Shown in pieces: positions 37,401-44,980 of a DNA stretch of 64,000 nt. Position 1 is the first letter of the stretch. Every line of letters starts with the position of its first letter. The notes beneath the pieces were generated by a model. The model was not told the origin of the DNA. It made no database searches and worked only from the letters and a program-made list of their open reading frames with translations. Source of the stretch: Winogradskyella sp. (GTDB taxonomy: Bacteria; Bacteroidota; Bacteroidia; Flavobacteriales; Flavobacteriaceae); assembly GCF_013042245.1 (NCBI RefSeq), contig NZ_JABDQL010000025.1:62001-126000 (forward strand). Direction: 5' to 3'. The position numbers were made by a program, and so were the translations under genes.

Positions 37401-38782
37401 GCTAATACTTCGTCATTGAGTAATCGTTGATTTAGTGAAATATATCCCAATTGGGTGTTCAAGGTATATTCTTGTCCTTGATTAAGCTTACGTGCACTTT
37501 CTAGAATACCATAATCAAACCCTTCATTCACTTGCACTCCAATGCCATTTTGCACATTAGTAATATCACGAACATTGTCATTAAGTAGTGAACCCGCACC
37601 ACCAACATTAGTAGGATCAAAATCGTTGTTGGAATCATCAGGAAAACTTGTACTTGGTACATTCACAAATCCTCCTGGAGGATTATCTAAACCTATACGA
37701 TCTGCTTCCCCTAAATCTTGAAACGCAACCACATTTCTAACATTCTGTGTTTGATTGTTTCTGTTAGTTACCCAAACCTCTATTCTTGTAATTTGGATAT
37801 TATTATTGAGATAAGGATAAGTTAGCATAGCCCTATCGTAATTCTGCTCGAAATATTGAGCTAAAAAGAAGTGACGATTTTCATCGTAATCTCTTGCAAA
37901 AAACTCAAATTCCTCGAGAGTTCCTCCACCTTGAGCCGTCACAGAACGAGACTCAGATTGTTGTTCTGAAAAAACTGCTGTAACCGTAGTTTTACCAAAC
38001 TGTAATTGTGTTTTTACCCCGAACAAACTTTGCGCTCCCGTAATTAGAGAACTATTGAGTGGCATGTTAACGTTCCCTATTTCAATTTTTTGAATGATAT
38101 CGTCCTCTGTTGGCGTGTATTCTAACTTTACTAAATTCTGAAAATCGAACGTACGTTCTGTATCATATTGCGCATTAACCTGAAGCCTTGTCCCAACTGT
38201 ACCTGTTAAACTCATACTGATACGCTGATCGAAATCAAATGTAAAATTACTTCGATTACGTGGTGTAAATGTTGGGTTATCTTGTCGTGAAAATAAAACG
38301 CCCAAATCAACATCTACAGAACCTTGCGGAATTACAGAAATCTCATCTCCCCCAAAGAGTGTCGAAAAGAATCCTGGATTAAGATAGAAACTTGGCAATA
38401 AATTTTTCTGAGCATCTTCGGTTCCTTCTTTCTGTCCAGCAGCCGCGTCAATCTGTTCTTTGTAATAGGCATTTAAACGTTCGCGTTGAACTAACTTCTT
38501 AAATTCCGCAGGTGTTAAAATTAATGGATAGTTAATATTGAATCCACCTATTTTTTCATTATAAATGTATCTGTCTAATACAGGATCGTAAGTGTATTTT
38601 GACTCAATACTGCCTAGCTTAGGTAATTTAATATCTCCGAAAGTAACCGTAGTTTTGGTTGAATCTGTTTGTGTAGGATTGGTCTGAGCGTAAACCACTA
38701 GAATGCTCAAAAATCCTAATAAAAATAGGACCCATTTTAATTCTCCCAAGAAAAAAGATTTTTTAGCGGTGGTTGTATTCAA
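31436..38782 (-). CDS. sprA: SprA, outer membrane translocon of the type IX secretion system
   Basis: SprA (Sov in Porphyromonas) is the very large outer membrane beta-barrel through which type IX cargo leaves the cell; it is required for gliding. The 2448-residue length and the run of features fit: signal peptide (about 12-33), an N-terminal segment TVTFGDIKLPKLGSIESKYTYDP, repeated amphipathic strands with aromatic ends throughout, long acidic loops rich in D, N and E, and a final strand TLRYNFGN ending near an aromatic residue. A proline-free basic stretch (NTPNRNRSRRTSGSTRNNTR, about residue 1940-1960) marks one surface loop. It lies 5 bp after ruvA, the gene order found in many Flavobacteriaceae, and is presumably transcribed with it. 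Confidence 0.97.
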   Translation of the reverse strand: MNTTTAKKSFFLGELKWVLFLLGFLSILVVYAQTNPTQTDSTKTTVTFGDIKLPKLGSIESKYTYDPVLDRYIYNEKIGGFNINYPLILTPAEFKKLVQRERLNAYYKEQIDAAAGQKEGTEDAQKNLLPSFYLNPGFFSTLFGGDEISVIPQGSVDVDLGVLFSRQDNPTFTPRNRSNFTFDFDQRISMSLTGTVGTRLQVNAQYDTERTFDFQNLVKLEYTPTEDDIIQKIEIGNVNMPLNSSLITGAQSLFGVKTQLQFGKTTVTAVFSEQQSESRSVTAQGGGTLEEFEFFARDYDENRHFFLAQYFEQNYDRAMLTYPYLNNNIQITRIEVWVTNRNNQTQNVRNVVAFQDLGEADRIGLDNPPGGFVNVPSTSFPDDSNNDFDPTNVGGAGSLLNDNVRDITNVQNGIGVQVNEGFDYGILESARKLNQGQEYTLNTQLGYISLNQRLLNDEVLAVAFQYTVGGEVFQVGEFANDGVDATNVVDGTNGNQIVNNQSLILKMLKSAITAVEEPIWDLMMKNIYDTGAFQLSQEDFRLNIFYTEASPLNYITPAEVNGVPVPFAQLYDNNTFISGDDSEIEDTALIRLFHLDRLNFNGDPQEGGDGFFDFVPGQTVLVQNGKIIFTKVQPFGNYLFDVLDDPNDLTEDYENTATYNPNQEKYVYDLLYKSTKTQALDAAEKNKFQIKGRFKSSGSGGIPIPFNAARGSVRVTANGQLLVEGIDYVVNYPAARVEILDESLKASNTPINVDVENNALFGQQTRRFTGVNVEHQFNEDFLLGATLLNLNERPITQKANFDSEPINNTIFGMNGNYATEVPFLTRLVNKLPNIDTDAPSNFSIRGEFAYLAPGAPKGTDFNGEATAYIDDFEGTQGNIDLLSPLVWSLSSRPRNLGRVYAQGNEDDPGIQNGFDRAFLNWYTIDPIFYGPQRPSEITDEDVSDLYTRRVFIREIFPEIDLIQGQQAVINTLDLVYYPTERGPYNFDPSASNNQPLNPNDSWAGITRQITTTDFEQANVEYIEFWVQDPFLDDSTNQGGKLTVNLGNISEDVLKDGKKQFENGLPEDGNIDFLQNINLQTPYAVPQNQSLIYTFGTTGQERINQDVGYDGYDDAEEQGFLDTLTGLGQPFGGDYGPDPSLDNYRYFLNTDGNIFERYRQYNGFEGNTPEEFSQTNRGNTTQPDVEDINRDNTMNTIDSYFEYEVDITPNTLNANNPRINDVKVASVTLPNGSTRDVTWYQFRLPISEPTNAVGGITDIRSVRFARLYLTEFTQNTVMRFASLDLVRSDWRRFTQDLDTDTTNDSPDAEFNVAIIGIQENDGNYVIPPGVRREELNNNNNVVRQNEQSLVLEACDLVDTDSQGVFKNVNLDMRQYKKLRMFLHAQPQENQSLEDDELVAFIRLGNDFTENFYQVEIPLKNSELITDAVSLERTIWPEDNEINIPLEFLQEIKSRGISNQTLANENPTYYDVIDGELSETPALEFPEDEDGNGTFGIENTRVAIKGNPNFGNVRVLMVGLKHSGKNRTSACGEVWFNELRMSDLENEGGWAAIMAMDTNLADFATISASGNRSTVGFGGIEQSPNERSREDVIGYDVITNVKLGQLLPKKWGINLPLSYSQAEETIKPQFDAFYNDLTLESRINAAESSAEAEEIERQSETYTKRRSINFIGVKKQRTGDKPARFYDIENFTLNYSNNKIQRRDFEIERSLQQNIRVGANYTHTFQPKKIEPFKKNDSLFTGKYWKIFKDFNLNLLPTNFSINTDINRDFNSQKFREVALAGNNIGIEEVFRRNYTFDFQYAINYNLSDNLSINYTANNNNIVRNYFIDDRLNGRQDPELDVWDGFFDFGDPNIQNQQLLVNYNLPFDKIPILSFLQSTYTYNSNFQWQKGSDINLNFEQRDNNGDLQGTFNLGNTIQNSNAHTLNTTLNMEALYKELGIKKANTPNRNRSRRTSGSTRNNTRQNSSPKKKSAGRKIGNTFLDILTMVKRINVNYVENNGTFLPGYINTPGFIGTLKPTLGYTFGSQRDIRQTVARNGWLTLFPEFNQQYTENTDTRLDFTAALEPMRDLKIDLIGSRNYQENFTENFRVEDFLDAQGELGTDGVLDYRSLTPNSFGNFNITTSLIGTAFGKSDANQSATFDDFKANRIIIARRLALQDGVDINNTDNLDTEGFPEGYGKNSQKVLLPAFLSAYHGSNPESVSLGAFRDIPIPNWQLKYTGLMKLPWFRKNFKRFSLQHGYRSTYSINQFRTNLDYDPSLFQPGVEFESQNQDVIDQGGNYKSEKLFSSINLEESFSPLFRIEATMKNSLQVTAEMRTSRLLLLSFDNNLMTEEQSKEYTLGLGYRIKNVRLFKKLSGNRNGNVNSDLNITLDANVRDNLTIIRYLDLENNQITAGQTIWGAKLNAQYDLNRNITGIFFFDYSFSDFAISTSFPQTSVRSGFTLRYNFGN

Positions 38783-38787
38783 AAGAA

Positions 38788-39369
38788 TTATAAGTTTTTT
38801 AAGGCGTCTTTAATTAATGTTTCTACATTAGCATCTGGTTGTTGCGATACTAATTTTTCAATAACTTTTTCGGATTGTTTTTTATTAAATCCTAAAACCT
38901 CTAATGCTGATAACGCTTCACTTTTATTCGTATTGTTTTGTGATAAAGAAACTTCATCAATTCCATACACCTTTAACACCTTATCTTTTAAGTCTAAAAT
39001 AATGCGCTGGGCTGTTTTTGCTCCTATACCTTTGACAGACTGAATAATAGGCACATCTCCTGATGCTATCGCGTCTTTTACTTGTTCTGGATTTAATGAA
39101 GACAACATAGTACGTGCCGTACTGGAACCAACACCACTTACAGATAAGAGTAACTTAAAGATTTCACGCTCAGTTTTTGTTGAGAACCCATACAAGGTGT
39201 GTGAATCTTCCTTAACTTGAAGATGGGTGTATAATCGCAAATGTTCTTTGTCTGGAATTTGTCCGAAAGTATGTAATGAAATATTAAGCAAATAGCCCAC
39301 ACCATTACAGTCTATAACTACATCTGTTGGATTCTTCTCAACAAGCTTTCCCTCTATGTGTGTAATCAT
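38788..39369 (-). CDS. ruvA: Holliday junction branch migration protein RuvA
   Basis: RuvA binds four-way DNA junctions and loads the RuvB motor. The 193-residue protein starts MITHIEGKLVEKNPTDVVID (OB fold, 1-63), has two helix-hairpin-helix motifs (LLSVSGVGSSTARTML and IQSVKGIGAKTAQRIILDLK, about 70-130), and a C-terminal RuvB-binding domain (about 145-193, LSALEVLGFNKKQ). ruvB lies apart at 43889-44911. The gene is 80 bp downstream of the malic enzyme gene and has a TAnnTTTG box upstream. Confidence 0.97.
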   Translation of the reverse strand: MITHIEGKLVEKNPTDVVIDCNGVGYLLNISLHTFGQIPDKEHLRLYTHLQVKEDSHTLYGFSTKTEREIFKLLLSVSGVGSSTARTMLSSLNPEQVKDAIASGDVPIIQSVKGIGAKTAQRIILDLKDKVLKVYGIDEVSLSQNNTNKSEALSALEVLGFNKKQSEKVIEKLVSQQPDANVETLIKDALKNL

Positions 39370-39393
39370 GTAGTTAAAAAAAAGTTAATGCCT

Positions 39394-39401
39394 CAAATAT
39401 A
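39394..39401 (-). promoter_or_regulatory. -7 promoter box of ruvA-sprA
   Basis: TATATTTG on the minus strand matches TAnnTTTG and lies 25 bp ahead of the ruvA start. The nearest TTG is 15 bases further upstream, slightly closer than the normal range. Confidence 0.45.
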
Positions 39402-39449
39402 ATATAATTATTGAGACAAAAAAGCCCTTATAACTCACTATTACGTCAA

Positions 39450-41735
39450 CTATTTTTGTTTACGTTTTTCGCACTCTTGAGCATCGATTACAGCAATAGC
39501 CGTCATATTCACGATTTCATCTACACTTGCATCGAGTTGAAGGATATGTACAGGTTTTTTAAGTCCCATCATGATTGGCCCAATAGACTCTGCTTTATTA
39601 AGCTCTTTTAGCAATTTATAGGTAATGTTTGCAGACTCTAAGTTTGGAAAAATGAGCGTATTCACTTTATGCCCCGCAAGTTTAGAAAATGGGAAAATAT
39701 CCTGAAGCATTTCGGAATTTAAGGCAAAATCCGTTTGCAATTCTCCATCAACAATCATATCAGGGTTACTTCGATGTAAATACCTCACGGCATCTCTTAC
39801 TTTTTTGGTCCTTTCATTATCCGAAGACCCAAAATTCGCATACGATACCATAGCAATTACGGGCTCTATACCAAACATCTTTGCAGCACGAGATGTCATT
39901 TGTGCAATTTTAGCCAAGTCTTTGGCAGATGGGTCTATATTTATGGCTGTATCACTCAAAAACATAGGACCGCGTTGTGTCATCATTATGTTGGTAGTTG
40001 CAATACGGGTAACACCTTTACCCATTCCTATAAGTTCTAACATTGGTTTTACAACGCTTGGGTAACTTCTAGAATATCCTGAAATTAATGCGTCTGCATC
40101 ACCTTCATTTACCATCATTGCTGCAAAATAATTACGCTCACGCATAATTTTTCCTGCTGAATATTTTGTGACACCGTTGCGCTGATGTTGTTTCCAATAG
40201 GCATCTGCATACTTATCTTTTCTACCTGATTCTTCGTCAGATTTTGGGTCAATGATTAAAACATCAGCATCTTCGAATTCGATTTCTTTCATCAATTCTA
40301 AAATGGTGTCTTTTCGACCTAAAAGAATTGGTATGGCTACTCCTTCTTCGTATACAATCTGTGCAGCTTTCAATACATCTAATTGGTCTGCCTCTGCAAA
40401 TACAACACGTTTTGGGTTTGTTCTAGCGCGATTTAATAGTAATCGAACAAGCTTATTATCTGAACCTAATCGTTCTAACAAACTGTTTTTATATTTTTCC
40501 CAATCTTCAATTGGTTCTTTTGCAATACCGCTTTCCATAGCAGCTTTAGCTACAGCTGGTGGCACCTCAGCAATTAACCTTGGGTCAAATGGCTTAGGAA
40601 TAATATAATCCCTACCAAAAGTTAATCGTGTTTCGCCATATGCGATATTCACTTGTTCAGGAACAGGCTCTTTGGTTAGATTTGATAGTGCTTTAACTGC
40701 TGCCATTTTCATGGCTTCATTAATTTTTGTTGCTCTCACATCTAGCGCTCCTCTAAAAATAAAAGGAAAACCTAAAACATTATTTACCTGATTTGGATGG
40801 TCGCTACGACCTGTTGCCATAATAATATCATCCCTTGTATCTATGGCCAATTGATAACTTATCTCTGGGTCTGGGTTTGCCATAGCGAAAACAATAGGAT
40901 TATCCGTCATTGTTTTTAACATAGCTGGCGTGACAATATCTGCCATAGATAAGCCTACAAATACATCGGCATCTACCATTGCCTCATCGAGCGTGTCTAT
41001 ATTTCTATTTGTAGCAAACTCTGCTTTTTGGCTTGTTAAATTATCTCTGTCTTTTCTAATAACGCCTTTACTATCAAGCATAACAATATTCTCACGCTTA
41101 GCGCCAAAAGCTTGGTATAAACGTGTACAAGAGATAGCCGCTGCACCTGCACCACTAACAACAATTTTAACATCTTCTATGTTTTTTTCGGCAAGCTCTA
41201 AAGCATTTAATAATGCTGCTGCAGAAATAATTGCTGTTCCATGTTGGTCATCATGCATTACAGGAATATCTAATTCCTCTTTTAATCGGCGTTCGATTTC
41301 AAAAGCTTCTGGAGCTTTAATATCTTCTAAATTTATCCCACCAAAAGTTGGTGCAATATTCTTAACAGTTTCTATGAACTCATCAACATTTTCAGTATCT
41401 ACTTCAATATCAAAAACATCAATATCTGCAAATATTTTAAAAAGTAATCCTTTACCTTCCATGACAGGTTTAGAAGCCTCGGGACCTATATTACCTAAGC
41501 CTAAAACAGCTGTTCCGTTAGAGATTACGGCGACTAAGTTGCCTTTTGTAGTGTACTTGTATACGTTTTCTTTATCTCTATCAATTTCTAAACAGGGTTC
41601 TGCAACACCTGGAGAATATGCCAAAGACAAGTCACGCTGTGATGCGTATTTTTTTGTTGGGACAACTTTTATTTTACCTGGAGTCGGCTTGGCATGATAT
41701 ACTAATGCTTCGCGTCTTTTGCTTTGCTTACTCAT
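39450..41735 (-). CDS. maeB: NADP-dependent malic enzyme with phosphotransacetylase-like domain
   Basis: MaeB decarboxylates malate to pyruvate with NADP. The 761-residue protein is the long fused form: malic N-terminal domain (about 15-160; YSPGVAEPCLEI, and VISNGTAVLGLGNIG), NAD-binding domain (about 165-400; VSGAGAAAISC Rossmann glycine motif and FAMANPDPEIS), and a C-terminal PTA-like domain (about 430-755; MVNEGDADALISGYSRSYP). The PTA domain in this family is generally regulatory, for example binding acetyl-CoA, rather than catalytic. It is a single-gene unit with a -7 box 23 bp upstream. Confidence 0.95.
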   Translation of the reverse strand: MSKQSKRREALVYHAKPTPGKIKVVPTKKYASQRDLSLAYSPGVAEPCLEIDRDKENVYKYTTKGNLVAVISNGTAVLGLGNIGPEASKPVMEGKGLLFKIFADIDVFDIEVDTENVDEFIETVKNIAPTFGGINLEDIKAPEAFEIERRLKEELDIPVMHDDQHGTAIISAAALLNALELAEKNIEDVKIVVSGAGAAAISCTRLYQAFGAKRENIVMLDSKGVIRKDRDNLTSQKAEFATNRNIDTLDEAMVDADVFVGLSMADIVTPAMLKTMTDNPIVFAMANPDPEISYQLAIDTRDDIIMATGRSDHPNQVNNVLGFPFIFRGALDVRATKINEAMKMAAVKALSNLTKEPVPEQVNIAYGETRLTFGRDYIIPKPFDPRLIAEVPPAVAKAAMESGIAKEPIEDWEKYKNSLLERLGSDNKLVRLLLNRARTNPKRVVFAEADQLDVLKAAQIVYEEGVAIPILLGRKDTILELMKEIEFEDADVLIIDPKSDEESGRKDKYADAYWKQHQRNGVTKYSAGKIMRERNYFAAMMVNEGDADALISGYSRSYPSVVKPMLELIGMGKGVTRIATTNIMMTQRGPMFLSDTAINIDPSAKDLAKIAQMTSRAAKMFGIEPVIAMVSYANFGSSDNERTKKVRDAVRYLHRSNPDMIVDGELQTDFALNSEMLQDIFPFSKLAGHKVNTLIFPNLESANITYKLLKELNKAESIGPIMMGLKKPVHILQLDASVDEIVNMTAIAVIDAQECEKRKQK

Positions 41736-41757
41736 AATTTAAAACTAAATTAAGTTA

Positions 41758-41765
41758 CAAAGATA
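41758..41765 (-). promoter_or_regulatory. -7 promoter box of maeB
   Basis: TATCTTTG on the minus strand fits TAnnTTTG and lies 23 bp before the maeB ATG. I see no TTG at the right distance upstream. Confidence 0.45.
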
Positions 41766-41872
41766 CAGATTGTAAGTGGGTCTATAAAAGTTGGAAGATT
41801 TAGATTTTAAACATTTTTTGGTGTTGGGTATTGTCTTTAAAGCTTTCAATTTTCATTGTAACACAGTCCGAA

Positions 41873-41984
41873 TGTCATTCCGACCGTAGTGGAGGAATCT
41901 TACCGGTAAAAAGGAGTGTATGACATTTGACTTGACTACATTTAAGATTTCTCCATTACGCCTATGGCTCCAGTCGAAATGACA
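41873..41984. repeat. palindromic intergenic repeat, complete copy 1
   Basis: The 112-bp unit begins TGTCATTCCGAC and ends GTCGAAATGACA. Its left arm (to GGAGGAATCT) pairs with the right arm (AGATTTCTCC onward), with 12 extra bases (CCTATGGCTCCA) in the right arm. The centre differs from that of copy 2, so arms are conserved and the middle is not. No gene for movement is inside. Confidence 0.85.
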
Positions 41985-42186
41985 GAACGTTAAAATGATG
42001 TTTAGTTTATTAACTCTTAACTTTAATTCTTGTCATTCCGACCATAGTGGAGGAATCTTAATGATGAACTAGTGTTCGAAACTTGATTCTGCTGAATCTG
42101 AGATTTCTCCATTACGCCTATGGCTTCAGTCGAAATGACAGAACGTTAAAATCACGTTTAATTTATTAACTCTTAACTTTAATTCT
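41985..42186. repeat. tandem duplication of spacer plus palindromic repeat (copy 2)
   Basis: The 46-bp spacers at 41985-42030 and 42141-42186 agree at 43 of 46 bases. Between them, at 42031-42140, is a complete 110-bp palindromic unit with the same ends as copy 1 (TGTCATTCCGAC / GTCGAAATGACA). The spacer-plus-unit block therefore seems to have arisen by a local tandem duplication of about 156 bp. The 547 bp from maeB to the GIY-YIG gene are wholly made of such repeats and hold no other gene. Confidence 0.8.
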
Positions 42187-42721
42187 TGTCATTCCGACGG
42201 AGGTCATTGAGCCTGTCGAAATGCAGCGGAGGAATCTTTAGATGCAACATCGTTAAACCGTAAGGTTCAACGGAGCCAAATCTCAAACTGCATCATTAAG
42301 AAACTTCAAAGTTGGATTAAACGATTTAATAAGCTTATCTTTTTTTTCTCGACGCCATCTTTTTAACTGTTTCTCTCTAGCAATAGCATCTTCAACATCA
42401 AAAAAATGCTCATAATAAACCAAGTACTTAAATCTATATTTATGTGTAAAACTCTTCGAGTAGGGTTCTGGATTGTTATGATAGTAGAGTCTGTCTTTTA
42501 AGTTATTGGTCATACCAACATACAATACAGTTTTAGCTTTATTAGTTACAAAATAGACATAATAATTATGTTGGGCTTGGACTTTTACCATAGCAAAGGT
42601 TTTCTGGAACATTATCAAATATACTCATTAAGGTGTTACAAAAAATTGAGATTCTAGATGAGATTTTGCAACGAAACCTGAGATTTCTCCTTTACGCCTA
42701 TGGGCTTCAGTCGAAATGACA
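42187..42721. mobile_element. candidate 535-bp element: GIY-YIG gene between the two arms of the palindromic repeat
   Basis: At 42187 a left arm (TGTCATTCCGAC ... GGAGGAATCT, to 42240) begins but its matching right arm does not follow. Instead comes the GIY-YIG gene (42591-42283 on the minus strand), and the missing right arm (AGATTTCTCC ... GTCGAAATGACA, 42681-42721) lies beyond it. So the outer ends are the same as those of the 110-bp units while the inside is a gene. The left arm also carries an inserted variant (GGTCATTGAGCCTGTCGAAA). I see no clear target-site duplication. Confidence 0.45.
42283..42591 (-). CDS. GIY-YIG domain endonuclease-like protein
   Basis: The 102-residue protein (start chosen at 42591, MVKVQAQHNYY; a start at 42618 adds nine residues) is a stand-alone GIY-YIG domain of the UPF0213/YhbQ-like kind. 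The two strands read YYVYFV ... LYVGMT, followed by the arginine helix NNLKDRLYYHN, the AIAREKQLKRWRREKK helix with the metal-binding glutamate and the asparagine-containing end FNPTLKFLN. Such single-domain proteins are numerous in Flavobacteriaceae; their substrate is not known. The C-terminal codons run into repeat sequence, and repeat arms flank the gene on both sides. Confidence 0.88.
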   Translation of the reverse strand: MVKVQAQHNYYVYFVTNKAKTVLYVGMTNNLKDRLYYHNNPEPYSKSFTHKYRFKYLVYYEHFFDVEDAIAREKQLKRWRREKKDKLIKSFNPTLKFLNDAV

Positions 42722-42764
42722 GTAGGACTTGGAATGGTAATTTAGTATAAAAATTAATCACTAA

Positions 42765-42840
42765 TGTCATTCCGACCGTAGTGGAGGAATCTTAATGATG
42801 AACTAGTGTTCGAAACTTGATTCTGCTGAATTTGAGATTT
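42765..42840. repeat. palindromic repeat, left arm and centre only
   Basis: This copy starts TGTCATTCCGACCGTAGTGG and keeps the same centre as the 42031-42140 unit with two changed bases, then breaks off after TGAGATTT where the right arm should follow. It is a truncated copy close to the end of queG. The 300 bp between the GIY-YIG gene and queG hold only repeat pieces. Confidence 0.8.
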
Positions 42841-42891
42841 TTTGGTATTATGAGATATAATATTATAACTCATTTTTCAAAATCTTAAGTT

Positions 42892-43824
42892 CTAATCCTT
42901 AATTTTCAAAAACCTGATATTTCGTTGTAAACCCGAAAACTTAGTTCGTTTTACAGCAGATTTTTTAAAGACTTTTCTAAACGTGTCTTCAGTGATGTCT
43001 TCCCAATCTTTTTTTGACATAGATAAGAGTTCAGGATGTGGATTAAACAATGGCTCATTATGGGATTTGCTAAAGCGATTCCATGGGCAAACATCTTGGC
43101 AAACATCACAGCCAAACATCCAATCGTCAAATTTTCCTTTAAATTCTGAAGGGATATTTTCTTTTAATTCTATTGTAAAATAGGAGATACATTTGCTACC
43201 ATCTACAACATAAGGTGCTGTAATCGCTTGCGTTGGGCATGCGTCTATACATGCAGTGCATGAGCCACAATGGTCTGTGACGGGTGTGTCGTAATCAAGT
43301 TCTAGATCTATGATGAGCTCTGCGATAAAATAAAAAGAGCCTACTTTTTGAGTGAGTAAGTTACTGTGTTTTCCTATCCAACCTAAACCAGATTTTGCTG
43401 CCCAAGCCTTATCCAAAACGGGTGCCGAATCTACAAAAGCGCGTCCGTTGACTTCTCCTATTTCATCTTGAATAGTGTGCAAGAGTTCTTTTAGCTTGTC
43501 CTTAATCACAAAATGGTAATCGGTGCCGTAAGCGTACTTAGATAGCTTATAACTATTTGCTGTTTGCTCTTGGTTCGGAAAATAATTCAATACTAAAGAG
43601 ACGACACTTTTTGAGCCTTCTACCAATAATGTTGGGTCGAGGCGTTTATCGAAATGGTTTTCCATGTAACGCATTTTGCCGTGCATATTCTTATTGAGCC
43701 AAGCTTCTAATCGGGGGGCTTCTTCTTCTAAAAATTCTGCCTTACTGATACCACAAGACAAAAAACCGAGGCGTTTGGCTTCAGTTTTAATAAGTGCTGT
43801 GTATCTGGCTTTGTTGTTAATCAT
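42892..43824 (-). CDS. queG: epoxyqueuosine reductase
   Basis: QueG carries out the last step of queuosine synthesis at the wobble base of tRNAs for Tyr, His, Asn and Asp, using cobalamin and two [4Fe-4S] clusters. The start is placed at ATG 43824 (310 residues, [20 protein letters not shown]); an earlier in-frame ATG at 43845 falls inside a repeat element and is less likely. Clusters are bound by [13 protein letters not shown] and [10 protein letters not shown]. The motif [21 protein letters not shown], conserved in QueG, is at about 125-145. It is 64 bp downstream of ruvB. Confidence 0.95.
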   Translation of the reverse strand: MINNKARYTALIKTEAKRLGFLSCGISKAEFLEEEAPRLEAWLNKNMHGKMRYMENHFDKRLDPTLLVEGSKSVVSLVLNYFPNQEQTANSYKLSKYAYGTDYHFVIKDKLKELLHTIQDEIGEVNGRAFVDSAPVLDKAWAAKSGLGWIGKHSNLLTQKVGSFYFIAELIIDLELDYDTPVTDHCGSCTACIDACPTQAITAPYVVDGSKCISYFTIELKENIPSEFKGKFDDWMFGCDVCQDVCPWNRFSKSHNEPLFNPHPELLSMSKKDWEDITEDTFRKVFKKSAVKRTKFSGLQRNIRFLKIKD

Positions 43825-43827
43825 GAT

Positions 43828-43879
43828 GAGATTCTTCGCTTGCATTTCGACTGTGCTTAATGTGCAGCTCAGAATAACA
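43828..43879. repeat. short palindromic-type repeat overlapping the queG start region
   Basis: The stretch from GAGATTCTTCGC to CAGAATAACATT holds the same words as the repeat island (GTCGAAATGCA, GAAGAATCTC against GTCGAAATGCA, GGAGGAATCT at 42215-42237). It fills most of the gap between ruvB and queG and contains the alternative ATG of queG. Confidence 0.5.
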
Positions 43880-43888
43880 TTTAAACTT

Positions 43889-44911
43889 TTAAAAAAGTCC
43901 TCCTTGCGTTGGCCCTTTAATTTTTCCTAAGTGTTTATAAGCTTGCTCTGTAACTTCTCGTCCTCGTGGCGTACGCATTATAAATCCTTGTTGGATTAAA
44001 AATGGCTCATATACTTCTTCGATAGTTTCTGAACTTTCACTTACAGCTGTTGCTAAAGTTGTTATGCCTACCGGTCCACCTTTAAATTTCTCAATAATCG
44101 TAGTTAATATTTTATTGTCCATTTCATCCAAACCATGTGCATCTACGTTTAGTGCTTCTAATGCAAATTTTGATATATTGATATCGATATTTCCGTTACC
44201 TTTTATCTGGGCAAAATCACGAACACGTCTTAAAAGTGCATTTGCAATTCGTGGTGTACCACGACTACGACCAGCAATTTCAATTGCAGCCTCCATTGTT
44301 ATAGGCATATTCAATATCTGAGCACTTCGCTGAACAATTGTTGTTAGCAATTCTGTTTTATAATACTGAAGCCTACTACTTATTCCAAAACGTGCACGCA
44401 TTGGTGCGGTTAATAGTCCAGAGCGTGTAGTTGCGCCAACCAATGTAAATGGAGCTAAATTGATTTGAACGGTTCTAGCATTTGGTCCAGATTCAATCAT
44501 GATATCAATCTTATAATCTTCCATTGCAGAGTATAAATACTCTTCAACAATTGGACTTAAACGGTGAATTTCATCTATAAATAAAACATCACGCTCGTCA
44601 AGATTTGTCAATAATCCTGCTAAATCTCCTGGTTTATCTAAGACTGGTCCTGAGGTAACCTTAATACCAGCGCTTAACTCATTAGCCAAAATATGTGCTA
44701 AAGTCGTCTTACCTAAACCTGGAGGTCCATGAAATAAAGTGTGATCTAAAGCCTCATCTCTGAGGTTAGCCGCCTGAACAAAAATCTGAAGATTTTCTAA
44801 CACCTTATCTTGACCTGTAAAATCATCAAAGGAGAGTGGTCTCAATTTCTTTTCGACATCAAGTTCTTCTGGTGAAAAATTTTCGTTTGTTGGATCTAAA
44901 TTTTCGTTCAT
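43889..44911 (-). CDS. ruvB: Holliday junction branch migration ATPase RuvB
   Basis: RuvB is the hexameric AAA+ motor of branch migration. The 340-residue protein has Walker [10 protein letters not shown] near residue 65, Walker [11 protein letters not shown] near 115, sensor 1 [10 protein letters not shown], the arginine finger area RARFG, and a C-terminal winged helix (about 260-340; [23 protein letters not shown]). It begins with the family motif [15 protein letters not shown]. It sits 69 bp after coxA, behind the terminator of that operon, with its own -7 box. Confidence 0.97.
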   Translation of the reverse strand: MNENLDPTNENFSPEELDVEKKLRPLSFDDFTGQDKVLENLQIFVQAANLRDEALDHTLFHGPPGLGKTTLAHILANELSAGIKVTSGPVLDKPGDLAGLLTNLDERDVLFIDEIHRLSPIVEEYLYSAMEDYKIDIMIESGPNARTVQINLAPFTLVGATTRSGLLTAPMRARFGISSRLQYYKTELLTTIVQRSAQILNMPITMEAAIEIAGRSRGTPRIANALLRRVRDFAQIKGNGNIDINISKFALEALNVDAHGLDEMDNKILTTIIEKFKGGPVGITTLATAVSESSETIEEVYEPFLIQQGFIMRTPRGREVTEQAYKHLGKIKGPTQGGLF

Positions 44912-44918
44912 ATTAAAA

Positions 44919-44926
44919 CAAATATA
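44919..44926 (-). promoter_or_regulatory. -7 promoter box of ruvB
   Basis: TATATTTG on the minus strand fits TAnnTTTG and lies 7 bp before the ruvB start, right after the coxA terminator. No -33 TTG is seen, since that region is the terminator stem. Confidence 0.5.
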
Positions 44927-44931
44927 AAGAA

Positions 44932-44958
44932 AAAGCCTTTCTAAATTAGAAAGGCTTT
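44932..44958 (-). terminator. intrinsic terminator after coxA
   Basis: An 11-bp stem AAAGCCTTTCT / AGAAAGGCTTT with a 5-base loop, then a T run on the minus strand, lies 22 bp past the coxA stop. It ends the actABCDEF-coxBA transcript. Confidence 0.85.
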
Positions 44959-44980
44959 GTATATAAGTTATTAGAAGAAT

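Noticed and set aside
40930..41697. Long plus-strand frame opposite maeB (255 codons)
   Set aside because: It lies wholly inside the strongly conserved malic enzyme gene and has no recognisable protein features.
41873..42840. CRISPR-like array of repeats
   Set aside because: The repeats are 110-bp palindromes with 46-bp near-identical spacers, not short repeats with unique spacers, and no cas gene is near.
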